From: Salvia splendens
Taxonomy: Eukaryota; Streptophyta; Magnoliopsida; Lamiales; Lamiaceae
Length of the DNA: 64,000 nt
Assembly: GCF_004379255.2 (NCBI RefSeq)
Contig: NC_056049.1
Coordinates: 1,488,001 to 1,552,000, forward strand
Direction of reading: 5' to 3'
Position numbers and translations under genes: made by a program
Notes under the pieces: generated by a model
Told to the model about the DNA's origin: nothing
Databases searched by the model: none
What the model saw: only the letters and a program-made list of their open reading frames with translations
Part shown: positions 20,587 to 33,083 of the stretch, piece by piece
How positions within the stretch are numbered: the stretch's first letter is position 1
How the letters are laid out: the number at the start of each line of letters is the position of its first letter

Positions 20587-23500
20587 TTACAAAACCTTGT
20601 CGCCGGCTGGAACCGCAACATCTCCGGTCTCAGAGGTGTTGCTAACGGAGAGGTTTTCCGTCTGAACGTTGTCCTTCAACTTCAATGAGTGGTCATTTGA
20701 AGCCGGCGCTGGAGGGGAAGCGGCTGAACTTGGAACGACTAAACCAGCATCCGTAACCGCAGAATCCACGGATGATGTAAGCGACTTGTCATCCGTGGAA
20801 TCCAACTCCACAGGCATCTCTCCCTTCGTCTGTCTCATTTTCCGAGAGAGCGAGAACTTCAGCTCGCGAGAAGATCTTCCAGCGTGTTTCAGAATGCCCT
20901 TCGCCATGTCCTTGCCGTTCCCCTGGCTGGGGCTCTCCGGCACGGTTTCTTCACGCGGAGTCTTGGAAGACAGAGGTTGCGCGTCTTTCTCGTCACCTTT
21001 CGGAGTCTTGGAAGGCGGGGACAAAACGGAGTCGTCTATTATCAACTTGACACCACCTTTCTTGATGTTAGAAGACGCCTTGGTGTTGAAATTATCTTTG
21101 GGGGACAGTTCGGACTCTCTAGGCGAGGTCGCCTTGTCAGCTTCCCTCGGGCTCCGTCTGAACACTGACCCGATCTTTCTCAAACCTCTCTTGACCGGAT
21201 TACCTGATTGCGGCTTGTTAGAATCCGAGTTCTCGTCAGTGCTGCTGCTCTCGTTCTGACCAGAAGTCCGTCCACCGACTGAATCACCGCCCTCGACTTG
21301 AACTTGTCTGCTGATTTCGTGACGTTTGCTATTCTTCGGCTTCCTTGCCTCCCACACTTGTGTGACCTCTCTGCCCGGATGGTGGATCCAAATCCCAGTC
21401 TCGGACTGCCCTTCAACGTCAATTGGGTCGAACTTATCTCCTGCTTTTGGGAACGATACTCTCTGAGACGAGTCATCCGCCAAGGAGCCTCTGCTTCTGT
21501 CACCACCGGCTTCTTCTTTCCTTTTCTCACCACCGGCATCTTCTTCACCGTTCGTACACTCTGCAGCCTTCTTTCAGCAGCTCGAAATGTTAGCACATCG
21601 GCTATTGCAGTAAAAACGAATAACAACAAACTAGCAGTCTATTATCAATGGATTTAGCTATAAATCGGCTAGTTTACGTTCTTTTTTTCGAAATCAAGTA
21701 CAAGTTCGTGCTAATTTAAGTTTAAAGAATACCTTTCCAGTCAAATCAGATACAGTTACAGCAAGATGCAATCTTCCTGTCTTTATATTCTTGAGAGGTA
21801 ACCACAAGTCATACCTCTGGCCATCCCGATACTCGTTGATGTTTATGCAACAATCTCTGCAACGATTGAAGACCGTTTTATATAAATCATCATGTGTGCA
21901 ACATGAAGACTCAATATGGAATACGGCATTACATACAAAGATAAATAGATAAAGAAAGCAACGGCATAACCCTCAGACACGAAGGAATAAAGTCGAACGA
22001 GAACACACCCCATCTTGTCATCATATAAGTGGTCCTTATCAAGAACTTCAAAAATAAGCAAGTTATCTGATTCCCAAGTGAAGATAGGAAACTTGAATTC
22101 CTCGTGCCATTTTGGCGAAAGAGTTTTCTTCCTAGTCTTGGTCCGGAATTTAGAAAGGCCGAACTGTAAGTTAACATATGGATCCGCCAATCCTGAAAAT
22201 CAACTCGTGTTTGAACCAGTGTATCTTGTGAAAATTGTAGAAGAAACGCTAAAACTAACCATTCAAGTCCGACGGATTCAGTTCAGTGGCTTCAAGAACT
22301 GTCACGGTAGCAAACGCTATTGATGCCTTTGCATCGACAGTGAACCAATTTCCTAAAGTGCGAAAAACGAGGTTAATGAGTAATTGAACTTGCGAAAATA
22401 CAAGAAATGCAATACTAATAACATCACAACATCACTCAAGCTCGTATTAGATTTACAATTATAGCAGGTAGGAAATAAGGAAACCAAAACCGAACTCCCC
22501 AAGACAACGAGTTCAATGGCTATATCAGGACATGAGTACCTGGTTGAGGTGACACAAATTTTTCAACGTCAACCACCAGCATATTAGGCTGCAGAAGTTA
22601 CAGAGAATAGTTAGCGAATCAGTTGTTTACGGAGAAAAGAAACCAAATAATATACGTCTATATACGAAACATAAAATTACAATATCTCACCTCCACCAGA
22701 GTTTGTTCAAAGACGAGGGACAGAAGATTATCCTAGTACAAGAAACAGACATTAGCATATTAAGGTAAGCGTGCAAACAACAGTCTCACGCCAAGCGTCC
22801 ATGACTGTCTCCGTGTGTGTGTGTGTGAATGACGTAGCTATGTACTTACTATCCAGCCAGCTATCCCAGGAATCTCTGTAACATCGAGACCATGAGTGAA
22901 GAGAGGCTTCACAGTCATCTGAAAATATGGCGGTGCAGAAAAGCACACACGCAAGCGGCTAATGAAAGGCCATCCACGCAGGAACTTAACCCCAACCAAT
23001 ACCTACACGAAACATCTCGATCACTGCTCCATTTTTTCAAGAAAACTAATGATGATCACGGCATCAAATGACTTCATCTCACCTTTCCCTCAACGTGCAT
23101 TCCTAGCATATGCAATTTAGTATACATTCCAAAACCCAATCTCTTGCTCAGTTTCACACCAAGTATAGCGCTCATATCGTCCGCAGTTCGGAAATTCATA
23201 CCTAGTTCCAAAACCTGCAGAAGTTCAACACGAACATCAGGAACGTCACCACCCCATTTGCTTTGCTCACCAGCCTCACTTACCAAGTGGTCATCGCCAT
23301 TGGAGTGACCAAGAACCCTCATTTCTGTAAACATCGGCGGGGTTCTTCCCAAGTAAAGATGCTGAAGATCAACATCTTTCTGCATTCAGGCAAACGGAAC
23401 TATCATTAATAGAAGCCAAATCGACAAGGCAGCAGGTAAAATGGGGTTGTTTCAACTTCAAGTCATACCACGGTCCACGGCTTGTACTTTTTCAAGAACC

Positions 23501-24527
23501 ATGGGAAAATAGGGAGGAGAATTTTCTGAGAAACGATCTCTTCCATGCAGATTGGCCATATCTTCTCAATAGCATGATTCAACCATCTAAGAGACTCGGA
23601 ATCTGAAAGCACCTACCGAATCACAGAAAATATCAAGTGCATACAATAGATTTCAATGAAAGAGTACAAATAAAATAACTAAAAACATTGTCATAAAAAA
23701 GTTTTATAACTTCCAACGATATAAAGAACTGAGGCTCTGTTCGGTATCAACGAATTGGAGCCTTCAATTCCAATTCCTCCCAATTCCACAATTCGAATTC
23801 CATATCAAAAGTAGATAATTGGAATTCCAAATATTTATAAAATTGGATGCTTTCACACACTACACGCACACAACACACATGCTACACACATACTACTCAC
23901 ATACACACACACTATATAATTTCACTATATAATATCTTCAAATTCAGTTTCATATCAACAACGCAATTTTTACCAAACGAAGGATTTGGTTGAATTCATT
24001 CAAATTCAATTCCATAGAATACTAATTCCAATTCAGTTTATCAAACGGACCCTGATTCTTTTTTATTTAACTCCTTCAAGGCAAGCATCAAGAATATCTC
24101 TTGCTCTATTTTCTATTAAGGGGTCAACCTCATCAACCAAGACTACTACAAAAAAGGCATATTTTTAACAAAATTGAAATTGAATAAAAACCCCCAAAAA
24201 TCAGAAATTATCATTCAATAGGAAGTGGAAGTTAATTACCCGTCTCTGATCGGACTCTCTCTTCTCCTCAAATTGCAATTTCTTTCTCAGTTTCAGCACA
24301 TATAATTCATGAACCTTCAAACATCAACCAAAAATTAATCATCACGCAGAGCTGAAATAAACAAGAGTGATGGAGAGAGAGAGAGAATAAAAACTCACCA
24401 AATAGAGGTATATTAGAGAGAGAAAATACGCAATTGGATGGCAACAGTTGAATGAATTCAGAAACCAGAGAAAAATCAGCACAATGCACACATGATGCAG
24501 AAGTGTCGAGTCGAGAACACTGCCCAT
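20587..24527 (-). CDS. NTMC2T6: SMP/C2-domain lipid-transfer protein (NTMC2 type 6, synaptotagmin-like)
   Basis: My model has 12 exons on the minus strand: 24527-24399, 24314-24240, 23612-23469, 23379-23284, 23214-23083, 23002-22850, 22732-22691, 22588-22540, 22352-22260, 22192-22009, 21856-21733 and 21570-20587. All introns are GT-AG and in phase, giving about 734 residues, close to the family's usual length. Residues 8-43 are a membrane anchor (IVLIFLWFL..). Residues about 75-255 are the SMP lipid-binding domain (IEKIWPICMEEI, LELGMNFRTADDMSAILGVKL, GMHVEGK). A C2 domain follows (NPSDLNGLADPYV, LSPKWHEEFKFPIFTW, DKDHLYDD), whose Asp residues could bind calcium. The long last exon codes a Ser/Lys-rich disordered tail. 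By homology to Arabidopsis At1g53590 it should tether ER to another membrane and move lipid. The exact 5' end of exon 12 is the weakest junction. Confidence 0.9.
23731..24053. mobile_element. hAT-like MITE in an intron (tentative)
   Basis: Located in intron 2 of the lipid-transfer gene. The left end, gaggctctgttcggta, is roughly the reverse complement of the right end, tcaaacggaccctg, and the interior is rich in aattcc/ggaatt pieces. No clean 8-bp target duplication is visible, so the call is tentative. Confidence 0.4.
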
Positions 24528-24929
24528 CTCCCTCTCAAAACCCTCTTAAATCAATTATTATTCACAAAACCAAATATACAAAAATCTCACGCACTAAAAC
24601 TATACTAACATACAAAAAAAACGATCTTTTCAAAATCCTCCGGTCTACTGTTGACGGGGGGGGGGGCACCGTTGACTCCAATTTTACTATTCGAATTAAA
24701 CGACGGCGGCGAACTCTTCTTTTTCCGGCGACGGCGTCGTATTGAAAAATTGACGCGGCGGATTCGCGGAAAGGTTGATTATGATTAGGAATTGTTTGAG
24801 TGAGGTAGTGGATTGAGTGTTGGTGCGGAGATTTAGCTGAGATGGCGGCGGGGGAGGTTGGATTTCTGGTTTTCCGTTATGTTTTTCTGTATTTGGAAAA
24901 ATTGGTAAAATTGAGGGAGAAAAGGATTA
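24528..24929 (-). promoter_or_regulatory. Upstream region of the lipid-transfer gene
   Basis: Holds the probable 5' UTR and promoter. A long G run (about 24656-24666) and a GC-rich patch at 24700-24860 stand out from the AT-rich surroundings. A Harbinger element is inserted at 24930, about 400 bases upstream of the ATG. Confidence 0.45.
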
Positions 24930-27020
24930 GAGCATCTCCAATGCTGGCGGACGTCAAATAGCCGTCAAATAGCCTTCACACTGCCACATCATCAGCACTA
25001 CAATTCTCCTGCCACATCAGCTTGCCACATCAACTGGACATCAAATAGCCATCAAATAGCCTTCACACTACCTATCCACATCACTAATAACAATTATATA
25101 ATTTAATTTACAATTGTATCAACATACATAATTTAATTTACGAGACAAATACGGAAAATTCGAATAATAATATTAAAATTTAAAAAGTACATTACTTTTA
25201 AAAAAAAGTACAACAATTTAAAAAAATTACAAAAAGTAAAAAGTACATTAATTTAAAAAAGTAAAACAAAATCACTCATCGCCGCCGTCCTCGTCTCCGT
25301 CGTCGCCCAACGCTTCTTCACTGCCGTCGCCGCCGCCTCCGTCGCCACCTACGCCGCGGCTATTCCCGCCGGTGTCCCTCCTCATCGCCTCCAGTTCTTC
25401 ACGCTGGCTCTGGAGCAATACGCGAAGAAAATCCTTCACCTCGGGGTCCACCGCCGCTTGGAAGTCGGCTAAGGTCTTCACCATTTGAGCGCGCGTTTGT
25501 TGGCGCGCGAAGAATTTGAGCTCCTCGGTAGACCTGCCGAGGGGGGATGCCGAATGGACATCCTGGGAACTCGGTGTGCCCCCCCCCTCGCAACCTGCTG
25601 CGCCCGCCTTTGCCCAACCGGGCGAGGTCGGCGACCGAACGACCGAGGAGTCGGGACCTCCTGGGCCGTCTCGGGGAGGTCTGACGAACCACCGCTGCTG
25701 CCGCTATAATCTCCGGTATAGTTCAGTCTCTGCCTCTTCGGCCAGCCAGCGTCGACGCCTGCCCGGAATTTCTCCGACTCGTTGAGCACAACGTAGCAGT
25801 TCCAGTAGGTGAACTCATAGTACTTCTTATCCGGATCGGGGTAGGCTCTTTCCGCAATCCTCCTGCAGTCTTCCTCTGTTTGGCCACTGGTCTGCATGCG
25901 GAGGGCGTTGGCGTACAAACCCGAAAATCGAGAGACGCCAGCCCTGATTCGGTCCCAGCACTTCCGGACCTCCTCCCCGGTGCACGGTCTCCCTTCAGGG
26001 CAAAATGCCCTGTAGGCTGCAGCTATCTTCGCCCACAAGTTGACGATCCTCTGGTTGTTTGAAACGAGAGGATCGTCGCAAACACTCACCCACGCCTTGG
26101 CAACCGCAACGTTCTCCGCGTCCGTCCACTTCCTCCGGCCCCGGATTTCGGCGCGGGGCTGCGACGACTCGCCGACCTTCTTCGCCTTGCCCTTCTTCTT
26201 ACCCCGCCCTACTCCCTGGCTTTGAATGAGAGTTTCAGAAACGTCGTTAATATCAAAACCCAAGTCCGCTAAGGAGAAGGTCTCCGAATACTGTGCATCC
26301 GTTGGGGTCGATGTGTGCGAAGAACCGGTGGAAAAATCAAAAGTCAGCCGATAGGCGTTGTCCCCCCCGTGCGTCGCCTGCGACTGTGGAATCATATGTT
26401 GCGCCGGTGGCATCATCTGCTGCGCCGGTGGCTGCATGCCGGGTGCCCACCCCGGCATCATCTGCATAGGGGGCTGCATGCCGGGTGCCCACCCCGGAAT
26501 CATCTGCTGCCACGGGTACACGTTGTAGTACCCGCTCATTGGAGGCCAACCACCTCCCCCAGGAGCCGGGGAAGTATGGGACCCTGCCCCGGGAGTCGGG
26601 GGCGTCTGAGACCCTACACCGGGAGCCGGGGGAGTCTGAGACCATCCCCCGGGATTAACTGGAGTACCTTCGTAGTTGTTCTCCATTGCTCGTTATTGAT
26701 CTTGTACAGAAAGTAAGGTAGAGAGAGAGTACTCGTTAAAACAAGTGGTGCGAATGAAAATGAGGTTCAACGCGCGTATATATTGTGTTTTGCGAAAAAA
26801 AAAAAAAAATATTTAAATCCGACGCCGGTTTGGCGCCGATCCGGGAGCCACAATGGCGCCCGTGAGGATCGGCGTGGGAACCGGCGTCAGCGCGGGAATC
26901 GGCATGGCGACGCCGATTTTGACGCCGATTTCGCCCACGCCGGTTCCAATGGTTCGGCGTCAAACCGGCGTGGGCGAAAAATCGGCGCTCCGGTGGTGAC
27001 GCCGACCATTGGAGATGCTC
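24930..27020 (-). mobile_element. PIF/Harbinger DNA transposon with ORF1 only
   Basis: Terminal inverted repeats begin gagcatctccaatg and end cattggagatgctc. The 3-bp target duplication TTA (24927-24929 and 27021-27023) is the PIF/Harbinger signature. At 2,091 bp it holds only the Myb-like ORF1; the DDE transposase ORF2 is absent, so it cannot move alone. GC-rich gcgcc/ggcgc repeats fill the right subterminal region. Confidence 0.85.
25272..26686 (-). pseudogene. Harbinger ORF1, Myb/SANT-like DNA-binding protein, frameshifted
   Basis: From the ATG at 26684-26686 the protein runs as follows: a Pro/Gly/Met-rich N-terminus with PGWAPGMQPP repeats; a nuclear-localisation-like basic patch (GRGKKKGKAKK); a Myb/SANT-like trihelix region at about residues 180-260 (RRKWTDAENVAVAKAW, NLWAKIAAAYR, CWDRIRAGVSRF); and a NAM-associated C-terminal part (YWNCYVVL, KFRAGVDAGWPKRQR). 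In a run of nine G (minus strand, about 25579-25587) the frame slips. The conserved end, with TEELKFFARQQTRAQMVKT and a Gly/Asp-rich acidic tail to 25272, continues in another frame, as if one G were lost. In this superfamily ORF1 helps the transposase bind the element ends. A sequencing error in the homopolymer is possible. Confidence 0.8.
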
Positions 27021-27029
27021 TTACGTGTC

Positions 27030-28646
27030 GGTACCACGTAAGGGGCCCACAACGCGGCTATGAAGTGGATAATTTTTTAAAATCTTAATTAAAAATGTAT
27101 ATAAGTATACTAAAATGGAGATTTAACGATGTGTGAATGAAAGATTTGGTAAGGATGTGAACGAAGAATATCCTTCAATAAGATTGGATAGAGACAAATA
27201 TGGAACAAGTTTGCATGATGTGGCATAGAGAATATCCTAAAATTTGAAATCTTACATTATTTCAACAGATTAGATAATCAAATTTAATCTAGTTAATAAA
27301 AAGTGGATTAAATATATATAACTAATAAAAGAACACTAGTTTTTATTTTAAATCACTGATACTATAGGAGTAGTATAATACTACTATATCTTTACTCACT
27401 TTGTCTTATATGTTACTCACACTATTATTACAGTAATAAACTCTATTAGTATTAGTTATTTTATCAATTATACAAACATTTTTTCTATAATTAAAATTTA
27501 AAATTTTGTCAAAATAATCAAGTAAACATTATATAGAGATCCAAACCATCAAATGAAGTCATTAGATCAGTATCTATAAAATTTTAATATAAATATACTA
27601 TTTGCAAACATTGTTACTCATGCACTCAGACCTCATAGTAGTTCTGCCCGTACTCGCGCTCATTTGTCTCGTCAGTGCCGCGCTGCGATGCCATATAATA
27701 AATGTATTATGCATTAAAGATAACTGGATTTGGATTAATCATTCAGTTAGGTTTATTTAATTATTTCCTTATTTATTTAAGTAATATAATTAATCTAATG
27801 AGTCATATGAATTCATCTTTAGACAAATATCTTTCCTTATCTCTTTTTTCTTTCTTTCTCCACATTATATATTTGTCCTTTTTTGACAATAAATAATAAT
27901 GACCCACGAAAGACTATTAGCACGTCGGCAACAATGTCACTTTCATATCTTTGCAAATTGCAACTATTTTTTAAAATAAAGTCACTTTCTGATCATATAA
28001 TTTTGTCAAAGATTAATTATGCATATAGTCTAGATTTGAAATAAGGGTAACGTGGAACCCTCAATGCTGTAACACCACTTATTTCTTGTTTAGTACTTAG
28101 TAATAGATATTTATCGTGACACGTAATTTAGGGTCTACATAACCTTCGAGCATAATTAACGAATATGAATATGTACACTTTTAACATACTTTTAGCATTA
28201 TTCAAATGTTTTCGAGCAGTGTGCATAATTTTAAGTACTCACTAATTAAACATCTATTTTTCTCATATTCCATTTCATTTTTTTAATTATTTATAATTTC
28301 TAATTTAATTAATTTACAAATAAACAAAAAATACTAACATTTCATTATTACAATGAAAATTAATGATTTAAAAATATATAAAATTATATAACTATAATAT
28401 ATAAACTCTAAAATAAAATAAAAATAATATTGGAGAATAGGTATATTTATAGAAAAAATCAGAATAAAATAATTAGATTAAAATTTCCTTTTTTGAAAAA
28501 TTAAAATAATGTAATTTGGTGGCTTTGATTGGACAATAAAATGTGTGCTCTTACACGGACACGCGTTTAGCAGCCCACAATGCCAGTAGAACTCGCTGGT
28601 ACGTGCTCAAGATGGTGATTGAGCACGCCACCATCTTGGGCACGCG
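27030..28646. other. AT-rich intergenic DNA
   Basis: No gene or complete element recognised. The region ends with a short GC-richer patch (28550-28650) next to a hAT-type MITE. Confidence 0.5.
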
Positions 28647-28654
28647 AGTGTGGT

Positions 28655-28898
28655 CAGGGGCGGACCTACATATAAAGGGGTAGGGCTTTAGCCCCCTAAT
28701 GAATCTAATTTTTTTTAAAAATTTATATTATAAAGTTTCAAAATGTATCAATGTTTTACACATATTATAGTATAAAAGTCCCTATTGATAATTTAAATTA
28801 CTTGAAAATTTATTTTTAAATAAAATTTTGAAAATTTAGCCCTTTCTCGTATTTATTTCTGCGTCCGCCCCTCGTATTTATTTCTGCGTCCGCCCCTT
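28655..28898. mobile_element. hAT-type MITE
   Basis: Ends caggggcgga and tccgcccctt form a 10-bp inverted repeat with one mismatch, flanked by a perfect 8-bp target duplication agtgtggt (28647-28654 and 28899-28906), the hAT signature. Near the right end a 26-bp block ending gcgtccgcccc is duplicated in tandem. Noncoding. Confidence 0.88.
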
Positions 28899-28909
28899 AG
28901 TGTGGTTAC

Positions 28910-29690
28910 CATTATGTCAATAAGTAGAGTTTGACGATGGATTAGACTACATGGTACTTGGTAATAATATCAAAGCCGTAGAATTAAATGAGTAGGAGTA
29001 AATTATAAATTATAGCGACATATATTTGACTAAGAATTAATGGAGCAATAGCAACTTGCAAACACAAAATTAAATTGTTGTTTTCTATATTATTTAAATA
29101 AACTCTTAAAACTGAATAGGCTAAAAGCCTAAGAAGGTTATTTTCATTCAACCCATCTTTTTCAAGTAAACTATTAGTAAAATTTGTCTAAAACTGCTCT
29201 CTCAATCTAAGATTAAAACTTGGCATGAATTGGTGGGCTTTAATCTGGGCTGTAGTATAAAATGGTTGGCTTGAATCGGGCCATAATAAAATAAACGGCC
29301 CTTTCATATATAAACTATTACAAAGCCCAAATATGTCATTTCAATTGCTCCATGCAAAACTCTACCTTTTATCGAATAAATAAACTGGTCCGATTAGGAA
29401 AATTGCACACTTTCAAAGAATTTGCACAAAGTTTATGATTTTTCAAGCTTTTTTGTTTGTCTATACATGTAGAAACTTTTGATTTCATACATTTTCTAGT
29501 TGAGATTTTGATTCATGTACTAGAAATTCGTAATATTTGTGTAGTTGGTGGAAGTTCTAATGAGCTTTTTGATTCACTAATATCATTGATTTCTGGTCTT
29601 GATCAGGAAACATTTAAAGGCATAATGGCAAGTAAGTATTGTAATTGATGGTGAGGTTATTTTCATGGAAATTCATCATATATTTTCAGT
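28910..29690. other. Intergenic DNA, no gene supported
   Basis: AT-rich. A short open stretch around 29457-29648 has no recognisable domain or start context and is not called. Confidence 0.45.
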
Positions 29691-29692
29691 TT

Positions 29693-29774
29693 CAAGAATT
29701 GCTGATGAAGCCCGCAGGGGCGTAGCGCAGTTGGCAACGGAGGGGCAAATCTTGCTGCAAGAATTGCTGATGAA
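29693..29774 (+). repeat. 48-bp tRNA-like insertion between 17-bp direct repeats
   Basis: The direct repeats caagaattgctgatgaa at 29693-29709 and 29758-29774 are identical and enclose 29710-29757. The enclosed sequence contains tagcgcagttgg, a perfect match to the tRNA/SINE A-box consensus, within a GC-rich tRNA-like 5' half. No B box or SINE body follows. It looks like a target-primed insertion of a tRNA half or a truncated SINE. Confidence 0.7.
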
Positions 29775-29779
29775 ATTTT

Positions 29780-30720
29780 GGACTTTGCACATTTGAACTT
29801 GTCATATCCCAAAATGATAGACCTATAGCAGTCCCAGCCAACATGGTTTGTGGTTTGCAAGATATTGAAGCCAATTTGTGAAAAAGAGTTTTTTAATCTT
29901 GGTCTCAAGATAATTCTTGTGAAATGGTGATTTGGTATTTGTGAAAAATGTTAAATAAAATTTTGAAACTAGGCCATGATATATACTGGATTTTGCTCGA
30001 TATTTGATATTTTCTACGAATTTTAAAAGTTGCTAGTAAAATCGAAATCTGAGGTGGAAAGTTTAAGTGAGAGGTCAATCTATCAAACGATGCCATTTAA
30101 ATAAGAAACTTTAGCTTAAATTTAGTATTTTTCACTAAATTAAAAGTTATTAAAAAAATCATTGATTCTGATCTAAAGCATTAGTAAAGAGAGATTAATA
30201 AAAGACATAGGCTGTGGATCTTGTACATTCAATTGGCACTTGTTGTATTTCCATATCTCTTTTATTTTTGCTAGAATCTTAAATTGTGAGAAATTAATTA
30301 CAATGATCAAAATTATTATTTTGTGACCAATTTTTATGTTCATTTCAATACTACCAAATTTGAAATAAAGTTTGTAATTTTAAGACCATTTGCAGAATTG
30401 TAGTAACAATTAATTGAAAATTTTATAATAAAATATATAGAACAGAAAGAGTCTATCAATCCTATGCAAAATTATAATAACACGAAATATATAGCAAGTA
30501 TAAATTAATTAGTGAATTTGAATTAATACAACCTTGCCCCAACATGATTGAACAAAGACGACAAGTGTTGGGGTCATGATCTCATCTCAAACTTTATTCC
30601 AACATATCAGAATAATAAGAAATAAAACAAAATAAAAGTAACAAGATTTATCAAATTAATAAATAAAGAAATGAAAGCGTCAGATTCACATGATGATTTT
30701 TGAGCTGTGAACATGAAATC
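29780..30720. other. Intergenic DNA upstream of the fatty acid hydroxylase gene
   Basis: AT-rich, with no supported gene. Its right end should include the hydroxylase promoter, but no unambiguous TATA box was picked out. Confidence 0.45.
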
Positions 30721-30990
30721 GCCAGCCTGTGAACCGGTTAGGAATCCAACGTGAATATCTGCTGGCCGATTCCCTCTCTTCTGCGGCCACGATCTTCTCT
30801 CCCCAATCCCGATTTAACAACATTTTTTATTTTATTTTATTTATTATATCAACAATCCAATTCCATTCCCCATCCTTCTTCCTTCACTCTTTACTTCATC
30901 CGCAGCTGCTCAACTGCCTCCGCCGGCGACGACTGTGGATTCAATCTCCCCGCATTGTCCTCGCTTCGTGTCTGTCTCACTGATTTCGGG

Positions 30991-31591
30991 GTAAAGTTTG
31001 AGTCTTTTTTGGATTGGATCTGCGATTTCTTGCTGGAATTAGATTTTGGTACTTTGATTTTTTTAGAAAAATTGAATCTTGATTGTTGGGTTTAGTTTTG
31101 ATGGGAAATTGGTTTTGGGGATTTGGACCCATTGATTAATTTTGCTTTGATTGCAATGCCAAGTAATTCTTCTTTGTGATTAGGATAGTTGACATTGACA
31201 TTTAGATCTGTGTATGGCTGCATTGTTTCTTCAGTTTTTTGATTGGATGTAAGCATTGTAGCTTATTGATTGCCATTTGTCAGTTGAATTTGTAGATATT
31301 TAGAAGCTTTTGAATGGGTTTTCTCTCTTTTCTTGCGTTTGTTGGATTAGCTCAGTGGAAAGATTAGTACTCTTGAATGTGCTTCAAGATAATGGCCTAT
31401 GTTGTTGACTTGCAGCTCTGAAATCTGATTGTGGGAGTAGCTTCCTGTCGAGAGATTTGTCAATTTCGATAGTAAATTTAGCTGTATTCGAGAGTTTAAG
31501 ATGATCTTCTGGCTGAAAAATATGCTCTTTGATTACTTTTGAGGATTGCTTATGGTTTATGGAGAATGAGAACTTATTGTTTACTCTGCAG
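30991..31591 (+). other. Probable 5'-UTR intron of the fatty acid hydroxylase gene
   Basis: A donor (cggg|gtaaag) at 30991 and an acceptor (ctgcag|aggcg) ending at 31591 frame a 601-bp T-rich intron. A leader exon at about 30760-30990 would precede it, and 23 more leader bases follow before the ATG. Leader introns are common in plant housekeeping genes. The exact leader start is unknown. Confidence 0.6.
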
Positions 31592-31614
31592 AGGCGAAGT
31601 TTACGTGAACGGAG

Positions 31615-33083
31615 ATGGTGGCAAAGGGATTTACTGTTGACTTAAACAAACCCCTTGTTTTCCAAGTAAGATTGGTTTGCTTATTGATGAATCACGAATG
31701 CATTGGTTATATTTGTGTTTTTAGAGTGTATACCCTTTCTGCGTAGTGCCTAGAATCTTTCGTGTTTTTCTCTTCCATCATATGTAATCGAATAGTGGCT
31801 GTTAACGTTGATGCTATACATGATTCTTGCCATAATGTTGGTAGTCTGAGATTGTTAAGTAAATGGTTGTTGTCACAGTTTCATACGGTGGCCTAGAAAA
31901 AAGTATTTCGAGTATTCAACCCTGTTTATACATCTCTCATTCTTCTTGTTCTAATCCATTTCTCTGATCTTTCATAGGTTGGCCATCTTGGTGAGGGTTA
32001 TCAGGAGTGGATTCACCAGCCAATTGTCTGCAAAGAAAGCCCTCGATTTTTTGGAAATGACATTGTTGAGGTATTGATGTTATTCACTGAGAAGAAATCT
32101 ATAGCTATGCAATTGTTTTTCTTTGTTTTTTAAGTAACTAAACACTCTCTTTGAACAGTTTTTGACAAAGAATAAATGGTGGTACATTCCTCTTATTTGG
32201 CTTCCGGTCGTTGCTTGGTTCCTCGTGAAGTCCATTTATATGGGTAATACAATTCCTGATGTGGCGTTAGTGGCGGCCCTTGGCATTTTCACCTGGACGT
32301 TGATGGAATATTCCCTACATCGATTCCTCTTCCACATTGAGACGAAGACTTATGTGTGAGTTTGCTCTTACACCTTTCTCCAATTCGTCATCTTAGTCTC
32401 CGTGTATGTATCTCGATTCCTATCATCTCGTCTTTGCTAAACACACTGAAATTCTCAACAACTTGCAGGGGTAACACACTTCATTATCTTCTGCACGGCT
32501 GTCACCACAAGCACCCGATGGATGGTCTACGCCTCGTTTTTCCACCTGCCGCCACTGCTATTCTTTTGATTCCAGTGTGTTTTCTCTTGCCTTTCAAGAA
32601 ACAAACACTCCTCTCCTTTTCCAGCCAAAAAGATTGTATCTTTCTTGCAAATTATGTTCTAATTTTTCAATTTGTTCACCAAACATCAATTGCAGTTCTG
32701 GAACTTAATTAAATTGGTGTCTGCTCCCTCCACTGCTCCTGCTTTATTTGCTGGTATACTTCTCGGTTACGTGATGTACGACGTTACTCATTACTACGTG
32801 CACCACGGGCAGCCAATCAGTGAATTCCCGAAAAATCTCAAGGTAAAAATGATGCCCTTCTCGCTGTAAACATATGAAAGAATCATTCCATTTCTGGTTC
32901 TACACAATAGGCCATATTCCCGAAGAGTGGCTGTAACGCGGCTTTCCCTCCTTTGTTATGCAGAGATATCACCTAAACCACCACTTCCGCATCCATGACA
33001 AAGGCTACGGCATCACTTCCTCGTTCTGGGACAAGGTCTTCGGAACTCTACCACCATCAAAAGTCGAAGGGAAGAGTCGATAA
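31615..33083 (+). CDS. FAH: Fatty acid 2-hydroxylase (sphingolipid acyl chain), FAH type
   Basis: Six coding exons: 31615-31665, 31978-32070, 32159-32355, 32469-32574, 32696-32842 and 32964-33083, all GT-AG, giving 237 residues, the same length as Arabidopsis FAH1/FAH2. The enzyme adds a 2-hydroxyl to very-long-chain acyl groups of ceramides in the ER, using a di-iron centre and electrons from cytochrome b5. Plant FAH lacks a fused b5 domain, and so does this protein. It has hydrophobic helices at about 56-71, 80-97, 138-152 and 163-177. The iron-binding His clusters are all present: HRFLFH (102-107), HYLLHGCHHKH (119-129), HYYVHH (181-186) and HLNHH (201-205). Residue 114 is Val (KTYVGNT), where Arabidopsis has Trp; the codon spans the exon 3/4 junction. 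Otherwise it looks functional. Confidence 0.95.

Noticed and set aside
20669..21259. 196-codon plus-strand open frame
   Set aside because: Antisense shadow of the last exon of the NTMC2T6-type gene.
29710..29757. A functional tRNA gene
   Set aside because: Only an A-box-like 5' half is present; no anticodon arm, T arm or B box follows.
29663..29908. 81-codon minus-strand frame
   Set aside because: It reads through the short tRNA-like insertion and its direct repeats; not a conserved protein.
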